NCBI GenBank assembly: GCA_964585305.1 | Contig: CAZPDM010000090.1 | Span: 1-16,825, forward strand | Source of the DNA: CAZPDM01 sp964585305 | GTDB lineage: Bacteria; Planctomycetota; Uabimicrobiia; Uabimicrobiales; JABWCH01 | Reading direction: 5' to 3' | Length of the DNA: 16,825 bases | Shown: positions 6,427-12,289 of the stretch, in pieces | Layout of the letters: each line of letters starts with the position of its first letter | Numbering within the stretch: the first letter of the stretch is position 1 | The notes under the pieces: model-generated | Database searches by the model: none | The model's input: only the letters and a program-made list of their open reading frames with translations | Told to the model about the DNA's origin: nothing | Translations under genes and position numbers: made by a program

Positions 6427-8364
6427 ATGAAAAAATTATTAGACGATATTTTTTGCGAAAAACTATCCGAAAAAAAAATGGTTGATAAATCTTTGCTCAT
6501 ACAACTTAAAAAGAAAGAACATTTTGTTACATTACGAGAAACATTACTTTTAGATCGTGTGGTTTCTGTTTCGGGATATATTTCAGTGTTGACTATGTTA
6601 CAAAAAGATATTGATTTAGTGGATTCTCAGGCTTCTATTGATTACGATGCACTTTTTTTAGCATATCTTAATATGCATAATATCGTTGAAAAAGAAGATA
6701 TTGAAGCATGTAAAAAATATTCCGCAGCTTCTCCTTTTCGAGTCCGAGAATTACTTTTAGCAACTTCAGCACTTACTTTTGATAAATATTCAAAAATTGT
6801 AGCAGCATTAGCAAAAGAGGTTGCAGAAAAAGATAATTCAGAACAGACTTTAATTGATGAAATGGTGCCAGAAGAAGCGAATGTAGCATCAAATAATTTC
6901 CCTACTAAAAAAACAACTTTATCTTTTGTAAAAGATAGCTCTGCTGAAACTATTATTGATATTAGCCATCAGGAGGCTACTACCATTCCTGAAGAACCCC
7001 AGGAAAATTTAAAAAAATCTCCACATCGACCAGATGAATCAGAAGAGACTTTAATTGATAATAATTTTCAGGCTTCTGATGGGCAATATTTCAATGATGA
7101 TGCAACGATTGGTTTTACACCAGAGGAACATTTAGAAGAAACTGCTGACGAAATGGCAACAGTGGAAAATAATAATGTTGAAAATGAAGACTCAGATGTA
7201 ACTTCTGCAGCCGTTGTACAAGAAAATTTGGAAAATTTACCTAAAGCAGAAACTAAAAAATATTCAGATATTTTAGAAAAAGATAAATTAAATTCTATAC
7301 TAAATACTTCTAAAGTATTTCAACCTCCAACAGAAAGAATTCCGTCTAATTTACCGCAAGTTTCTGTTTCTGAAAATCAACAACCTCCAAGCAAACCAGT
7401 TAGTATTCCTGTAGCAGAAAATATTGTGCAAAATCATTCTGCTTCGCAAAGAATCAAAACTGTTACAGCTCCAACACCGAAAATTTCTCAGGAAATACCT
7501 CCTCAAAATACCGTAGCTACTTCTTATATTGCAGATGAATTAAATGCGGTGATGATGGAAAGATTAGTACAGCAAGTACAATCCCAAGTATATTTGCAAA
7601 CTCAACAAATATCTCAAAATGTAGGAAAAGAAATTAGTGGATATAAAAGCTTTTATAAAATTATTGCTGGTATGGTTATTTTCTTTTCCTTATTTTTATT
7701 AGCCTTTACTGGCTGGATTGAATTTCAGAGATTTCAGGATTTAAGAGGGCTTCGAGATGAAAAGCAAGCTGCTGTATCCCAAAAAGAGCAAATGTTCCAA
7801 CAGATGACAGAATCTAAAGATAAAAATGTCGAATTACAACTAAAAATATCAAAATTAGAAGCCAAGCAAGAAATATTGGAATTGCAACGGCAAGAAATTG
7901 AAAAACAGAAAATTTCTTGGGAAGAAAAGATTTCTGAACTAAATCAACAGACTAAACAATTTGAACTTTTGATGAACAGTCAAAATGAAATTAAACAAGC
8001 TTTATCAACTCTTGAACTAGCAAATGTCTATCTTTTATTAAATGATTATACTAAAGCACAAGATTTATTTTTACAATCTAAGTCTTATTGGGATGGGCTT
8101 GCGAAAAAAAATATATTTGATGAATTATTAGGTATAAGATTAGTTGATTATATGCTAAAATACAAAACTCCTACAAAAGAAAAAGAGGCAATAAGTATTT
8201 TAGAAACACTTACATCTTCTTGGGTAGCACAATGGAAATTAGGAGCAATTTATTATAGTCAATCTCCTATGAAAGGAGATTTAGTTAAAAAATATTGGAG
8301 CGAAGCTCTCAAACTTAATCCAAATTTAACTAAAGTAAGAGATCAGCTCAAACTTATAAAATAA
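6427..8364 (+). CDS. Bitopic membrane protein: tandem helical modules, acidic ETLID region, coiled coil and TPR-like end
   Basis: Unknown function; 645 residues from the chosen ATG. The frame is open back to a GTG at 6145, but that start lacks a ribosome site. The chosen ATG begins MKKLLDD; it also lacks a strong site, so Met at 6475 remains possible. Residues 36-61 and 102-126 look like two copies of one helical module (FVTLRETLLLDRVVSVSGY; FRVRELLLATSALTFDKY), similar to GspE-N-like repeats. Residues 136-365 are acidic and low in complexity, with EQTLID, ETIID, EETLID and DDATIGF. One membrane helix lies near 413-431, then a coiled coil (about 436-518), then TPR-like helices (about 521-645; LELANVYLLLNDYTKAQDLF). 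There is no signal peptide, so the N-terminal part is probably cytoplasmic and the coiled coil/TPR part external. It probably works with the next gene, which carries a similar module. Confidence 0.75.
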   Translation: MKKLLDDIFCEKLSEKKMVDKSLLIQLKKKEHFVTLRETLLLDRVVSVSGYISVLTMLQKDIDLVDSQASIDYDALFLAYLNMHNIVEKEDIEACKKYSAASPFRVRELLLATSALTFDKYSKIVAALAKEVAEKDNSEQTLIDEMVPEEANVASNNFPTKKTTLSFVKDSSAETIIDISHQEATTIPEEPQENLKKSPHRPDESEETLIDNNFQASDGQYFNDDATIGFTPEEHLEETADEMATVENNNVENEDSDVTSAAVVQENLENLPKAETKKYSDILEKDKLNSILNTSKVFQPPTERIPSNLPQVSVSENQQPPSKPVSIPVAENIVQNHSASQRIKTVTAPTPKISQEIPPQNTVATSYIADELNAVMMERLVQQVQSQVYLQTQQISQNVGKEISGYKSFYKIIAGMVIFFSLFLLAFTGWIEFQRFQDLRGLRDEKQAAVSQKEQMFQQMTESKDKNVELQLKISKLEAKQEILELQRQEIEKQKISWEEKISELNQQTKQFELLMNSQNEIKQALSTLELANVYLLLNDYTKAQDLFLQSKSYWDGLAKKNIFDELLGIRLVDYMLKYKTPTKEKEAISILETLTSSWVAQWKLGAIYYSQSPMKGDLVKKYWSEALKLNPNLTKVRDQLKLIK

Positions 8365-8372
8365 ATATCTAT

Positions 8373-8415
8373 CAATTTTTATCTTGTTCCTTTTTTAGGA
8401 ATAAGATAAAAATTG
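8373..8415 (+). other. Long AT-rich mRNA hairpin after the TPR-protein gene
   Basis: CAATTTTTATCTT (8373-8385) pairs with AAGATAAAAATTG (8403-8415), and TTCC with GGAA extends the stem across a single G/T mismatch. A T-run lies in the loop rather than after the stem, so this is not a classical intrinsic terminator. mRNA protection, partial termination or processing are possible. The 128-base gap around it holds no gene. Confidence 0.55.
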
Positions 8416-8492
8416 CAAAATAATTCTAGAAAAAAATTTTTCATTATTTCTCACTTCAACTTACATTTTCTAGTTTAACTTAGGAGCTGGAA

Positions 8493-10565
8493 ATGAAAAA
8501 TAATATAGACGAGGAACGTTTATTTCGCATTTTGTTGGAACAAGGTTTGATTAACGAACAACAACAAGCAGCGTATTTTACATATCAAGAAGAACAGGAA
8601 AACCGTACGGGAGAACGCGCTCCAGTAGCTAGAGTTCTACAAAAATTAGATATTCTTACAGCAGATCAAATTTCTAGTATTATGAAAGCAATTGATACAG
8701 TTCCCCCTGTAGCTGCTTCACCCGTTCCATCTTCTAAATTTTCTGTTATGAGTTCTCAAAGTATTGGAAATGTGTTAGGGGAAAAACCTACTAAAATTAG
8801 CCCAGCAAAACTGTTCGCACCTCCTCCGGAAAGCGAAGATGAAGAAGAATCTTCAAAACCCATATCTAAAATTGAACGTCCCAAAGCAAATATTTTAGAA
8901 AAACTTTCGGCAGGCTTAGAATCAAGTGAGAAAATTTCTTTAGAAACCCCTAGTTTATTAAATTCTCCCAGACATAAAGTAGAATTACCGCCGGAGATTG
9001 CTCAAGCAATAGAAGAACAAAAAAGTCCTTTAAAAGAGCCGTTTGGTTTATTAGATTTAGAGAAAAAAGAAGAAACTTCAAATCAAGAAATGCCTTCACA
9101 AAAAGACGAGTATTTAGAAAAATATCCTCCTAAATCTCTATTTTTATCATATTTGCTGTTATTGACTAGTGGGATTTTAGGTGGTCATCGTTTTTATCTG
9201 CGATGCTATCGATCTGCGTTTTGGTATCTTTTTTCTTTTGGATTTTGTGGGGTTGGTGTTGTCATAGATATTTTTCTTTTGCCTTGGCTATTAAATCGTT
9301 ATCGTCGTTTTGCCAATGAAAATCAATCCCCAAGTTTATGGAAAGATTTGCATAGCTATCAAAATATTCAAAACGATTGTTCTGCTAATCCAGATTGGTC
9401 TTATAAAGAAACTGCCATGCAAAAATTGGGCGGTGCATTAGAAGTTTTTATCAAACTGATAATGTTATTAGTTGCACCAGTATTATTAGGTTTTGTTGCT
9501 GTGATGCTATGGCAGCCAATTATTCCTTTAATTATGCTAGTTTGGGGAATAATATTCTTAGGCAATCTAAAATTTAATCAGGAATGGAAGACTCTTTCAG
9601 GTAGCCGCCATATTCCGTTCTTTGGACTAATTAGCCAGAAAATTTCTCAATTTACAGGGTTTTATTTTGAGAATAAACCTTATCCAACAATTATTTATCT
9701 TTTATATCCTCTCTGGATGCCAATTGCTATTTTAATCAGCGAAAAACGAAGAAAAGAAGCACTTGCTCATCTTTGGATAATGATGTTGGTAATGGGAGGA
9801 ATTTTACTTGGGCTTATTCGATTAGCCTGGATATTTTCTTTTGAATATAGCCAACCTATTGTAGATCTCTTTTTATACCAGGGTGCAATTTGGTTGTCTT
9901 CTTTGATTCTCCTTTTAGCATTAGGAATGCCTACTTTTACAGCTTTAGCTTCTTTCCGTATCCAACACCATGAAAAAACAGCTAAATTTTTTGCCGGTTG
10001 GAATTGTTTTGTTTACGCAGGTGTTTTAGGCCTGCTACTCATTGGTCCGAATTTTTTGAATTGGGAATCGTATTCACATCAAAGTGCATTGCGTCTAGCT
10101 GTAACCAAATTTAAAGTTTCCTATAGCTCAAAAGAAATTTCTAAGCCAGAGCTTCAAAAAGTTTGTGAAAATGCCTTTGAATATATAATGAAGAATATAA
10201 CACAAAATCCAAGTGATGCTAATTTGACTTCAAAAGGTATATGTATTGCTGAAACAAATACGTTTCAAAAATTGGTCTCTGGCTATTTTAAATACCGTCA
10301 ATCACAAGTATTTCAAATCCATTTTTTGAAAGAGAATAATCTTTTTGTTTTATATATGGGTTCATATCCTATTACGGTATGGAATTCTGTAACAAAATCT
10401 ATAGTTTCCGAATATAAACTTGGCGATCCGAATCATGAAACAATGGCAGATTCTATAAAGAGGCATGAAAGTGTATTTGTTGTTTGCCCAGTTATTGAGC
10501 AATATCGTAAGTGGATAGATATTCCCTATACTAAATATCTTGTAAAAGTAACCACTCAAGATTAG
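8493..10565 (+). CDS. Polytopic membrane protein with TM2 domain and N-terminal GspE-N-like helical module
   Basis: Unknown function; 690 residues. AGGAG at 8482-8486 sets the start. Residues 9-68 form a two-part helical module (ERLFRILLEQGLINEQQ; RVLQKLDILTADQISSIM) of the LLxxGLIxxxQ type seen at the N-terminus of GspE-like and many multidomain proteins. Residues 70-208 are a Pro/Glu/Ser-rich linker. A TM2 domain follows at about 213-268, with its signature GGHRFYL (230-236), an aromatic helix and VIDIFLL. About six more hydrophobic segments lie near 312-338, 341-358, 397-415, 426-448, 463-485 and 498-520. Residues 530-690 form a soluble C-terminal domain I do not recognise. The TM2 call is good; the rest of the membrane region has no family I can name. 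A 128-base gap with a hairpin separates it from the previous gene. Confidence 0.78.
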   Translation: MKNNIDEERLFRILLEQGLINEQQQAAYFTYQEEQENRTGERAPVARVLQKLDILTADQISSIMKAIDTVPPVAASPVPSSKFSVMSSQSIGNVLGEKPTKISPAKLFAPPPESEDEEESSKPISKIERPKANILEKLSAGLESSEKISLETPSLLNSPRHKVELPPEIAQAIEEQKSPLKEPFGLLDLEKKEETSNQEMPSQKDEYLEKYPPKSLFLSYLLLLTSGILGGHRFYLRCYRSAFWYLFSFGFCGVGVVIDIFLLPWLLNRYRRFANENQSPSLWKDLHSYQNIQNDCSANPDWSYKETAMQKLGGALEVFIKLIMLLVAPVLLGFVAVMLWQPIIPLIMLVWGIIFLGNLKFNQEWKTLSGSRHIPFFGLISQKISQFTGFYFENKPYPTIIYLLYPLWMPIAILISEKRRKEALAHLWIMMLVMGGILLGLIRLAWIFSFEYSQPIVDLFLYQGAIWLSSLILLLALGMPTFTALASFRIQHHEKTAKFFAGWNCFVYAGVLGLLLIGPNFLNWESYSHQSALRLAVTKFKVSYSSKEISKPELQKVCENAFEYIMKNITQNPSDANLTSKGICIAETNTFQKLVSGYFKYRQSQVFQIHFLKENNLFVLYMGSYPITVWNSVTKSIVSEYKLGDPNHETMADSIKRHESVFVVCPVIEQYRKWIDIPYTKYLVKVTTQD

Positions 10566-10578
10566 TTTTTTTATATAA

Positions 10579-10603
10579 AAAGGGTGCGAAAATCGCGCCC
10601 TTT
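10579..10603 (+). terminator. Hairpin after the TM2-protein gene (terminator or attenuator)
   Basis: AAAGGGTGCG, loop AAAAT, CGCGCCCTTT: a 10-pair stem with one G-U pair and unusually GC-rich for this window. The following T-run is short (TTTCAT). The next gene starts 23 bases later, too close for a separate promoter after the hairpin, so partial read-through or RNA processing is likely. Confidence 0.65.
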
Positions 10604-10625
10604 CATAAAATAAGGATGTTGTAGC

Positions 10626-11531
10626 ATGAAATATTTTATTATTTTTACTTTATGTTTATTTATTTCTTTATCAAGTTTTGCACAATATATCAAAGATGAT
10701 AGCTTTCAAATTACTATTGATAGCAAGGCAAAAATGTTACTCAATCCAAAAAGTAGCGAGCATGAAAAATTAGATGGAAAGAATATTATTTCTTATACAG
10801 AGTTTGAATACGCTAATAAATACCTTTCAGCTAGTTCTTTCCAAATTTTTCTGAAGCGTATTGCTACAAAAACTATTCTCGAAGAGAAAGAGCCAAGTGG
10901 AAAAGTTGTCCAACAAGTGAGAATGGACGTTTCCTTTGATGCTGATGGAATACGCATGGTTGACGTATCTGGTAAATTGGTGGAATTGAAAAAGCCTACA
11001 GAAAAAGAAAAATTAGATAAAAATTACAAGGCTCCTGCATTTGTCAAACAGTTAGAGTCTTGTTTTGAAAAAAGTTTATGTGATGTTTCTTTTGATGAAA
11101 AGGGACAACCTATTTATCAAGCATCTAAAGAGGATGCTGCTAAGATTATGATAAAAAATGGTATTATTGAAAATGCTAGACTTTTTCATGCTTATTTTGA
11201 TTCTGAAAAAGACGAATGGGAATCTTCTGCAAAATTGAGCTTAGGAAATGGTGGATTTGCAGTAGGGAAGTTAAAATATAAAAAACTTAATGATATAAAT
11301 TCTGGTTTTGTTAATGTTCAAGTTACTGGAACATTGGAAGGCGAATTAGAACAAGCTCCGCTATCTGCAAAAGGTATAAAATGCATTATCAATGGTACAC
11401 AAAAATATGATGTTGCTATCAAAGAATGGTTAGAAGGTAGCATAAATATTCAAATGAATGCTGAGTTAAAATCTTCAGAAGATACAATATTTATGTATAA
11501 TACAATGATTATCAAATTTTTGAAAAAATAA
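10626..11531 (+). CDS. Exported protein of unknown function
   Basis: 301 residues with a typical Sec signal peptide: MKYF, a hydrophobic core, and a probable signal peptidase I site SSFA-Q after residue 19. No lipobox cysteine is present. The mature part is mixed beta and charged, with FQITIDSKAKMLLNP early, a central SFDADGIRMVDVSGKL, a second SFDEKGQPIYQ, and a beta-rich C-terminus (AKLSLGNGGFAVGKLKYKK; VNVQVTGTLEGEL). The general pattern of a short 'FDexG' segment followed by repeated beta strands recalls planctomycete exported proteins such as DUF6263, but I cannot confirm that. Two cysteines (about 147 and 152) could form a disulfide after export. AAGGA lies 10 bases before the ATG. It follows the TM2 gene across a hairpin and precedes a 40-base palindrome, so it may be differentially expressed within the run. 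Confidence 0.75.
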   Translation: MKYFIIFTLCLFISLSSFAQYIKDDSFQITIDSKAKMLLNPKSSEHEKLDGKNIISYTEFEYANKYLSASSFQIFLKRIATKTILEEKEPSGKVVQQVRMDVSFDADGIRMVDVSGKLVELKKPTEKEKLDKNYKAPAFVKQLESCFEKSLCDVSFDEKGQPIYQASKEDAAKIMIKNGIIENARLFHAYFDSEKDEWESSAKLSLGNGGFAVGKLKYKKLNDINSGFVNVQVTGTLEGELEQAPLSAKGIKCIINGTQKYDVAIKEWLEGSINIQMNAELKSSEDTIFMYNTMIIKFLKK

Positions 11532-11533
11532 TC

Positions 11534-11573
11534 ATAATGGAAAAATCTGCTTTAAAGCAGATTTTTCCATTAT
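11534..11573. terminator. 40-base perfect palindrome after the exported-protein gene
   Basis: The left half (11534-11553, ATAATGGAAAAATCTGCTTT) is the exact reverse complement of the right half (11554-11573). In RNA it can form a stem of up to about 18 pairs ending in T-rich sequence, so it can act as a terminator on either strand. The following gene starts 45 bases further on, so full termination would require a promoter in that short gap. Confidence 0.8.
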
Positions 11574-11617
11574 TTGAAACGGCATATTTCCATTTTAGCA
11601 TCGTTAAGGGATAGATA

Positions 11618-12265
11618 ATGGCAGTAACCTCTGGCAATATTCTTATTATTCACGATATTCCGGAAATTGTTTCCAATCTTTTATCTAATTGGCAACAACT
11701 TCCGACTCCTCCTAAAATTTTATTAGCTGATTCTGTTGTTCACTCAAATGAAAAATTGAATTTTACCCACATTCCTATAGAACCGACAAACTTAATTTCT
11801 TGGAAAAGATATATTCAAAGCGAAGAATATAAACAAAATCCAGTTTTATCTAATGTAGATACTATTTTAATCTTATCAAGTACAGGAATTAACCCGGACT
11901 TAATTACACAACAAATTTTGTTGATATTGCGTGTGCTTATCTCAGAGTGTGCTATTTTAAAAAATAAGCCAGAAATTTGGTGCGAAGTATACGATCAGAT
12001 TGCCGAACCGCTTTTACAGGAAAATAGTACTGTTGTTTTATATAGAGATAAGATCATTGTTTCTTTATTGGCGTATTCTATAAGTTTAAAATTTTGCAAA
12101 GATCCACACCTTTCTCCTGATTTAGAAAAGATGTTGCAACTTTCAAAGAAAAAATATAAAACTGTTCGGCTACAAAATACCAAAAATACATCTTTTAAAG
12201 AATTTGTTTTAATTTTTATTCTTGGCGGTATGATAGGAATGGTAATAACTTGGTTACTAAAATAA
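11618..12265 (+). CDS. Tail-anchored protein, possible divergent RCK / TrkA-N-like domain
   Basis: 215 residues, not confidently recognised. It starts with a Rossmann-like strand and helix (GNILIIHDIPEIVSNLLSNW, about 6-25) but lacks a GxGxxG loop. It continues with VDTILILSS (84-92), a long helix, and the segment EVYDQIAEPLLQ (123-134) followed by LYRDKIIVSLLAYSI (140-154). That order resembles the second half of the regulatory domains of CASTOR/POLLUX-type ion channels and RCK proteins, where 'sEmld..N..La' is followed by a 'd.ivsdrliSlll' stretch. The resemblance is by eye and could be chance. A single hydrophobic segment at the C-terminus (about 196-214, EFVLIFILGGMIGMVITWLL) makes it a tail-anchored membrane protein with the domain in the cytoplasm. 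AAGGGA precedes the ATG. The next gene starts 24 bases on, so the two are likely an operon. Confidence 0.7.
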   Translation: MAVTSGNILIIHDIPEIVSNLLSNWQQLPTPPKILLADSVVHSNEKLNFTHIPIEPTNLISWKRYIQSEEYKQNPVLSNVDTILILSSTGINPDLITQQILLILRVLISECAILKNKPEIWCEVYDQIAEPLLQENSTVVLYRDKIIVSLLAYSISLKFCKDPHLSPDLEKMLQLSKKKYKTVRLQNTKNTSFKEFVLIFILGGMIGMVITWLLK

Positions 12266-12289
12266 TCTATCTTTATTTGAGGGGAAAAA

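Noticed and set aside
8426..8473. CTAGAAAA ... TTTTCTAG inverted repeat before the TM2-protein gene
   Set aside because: Eight-base arms of AT-rich sequence 32 bases apart are easily produced by chance; no supporting feature.
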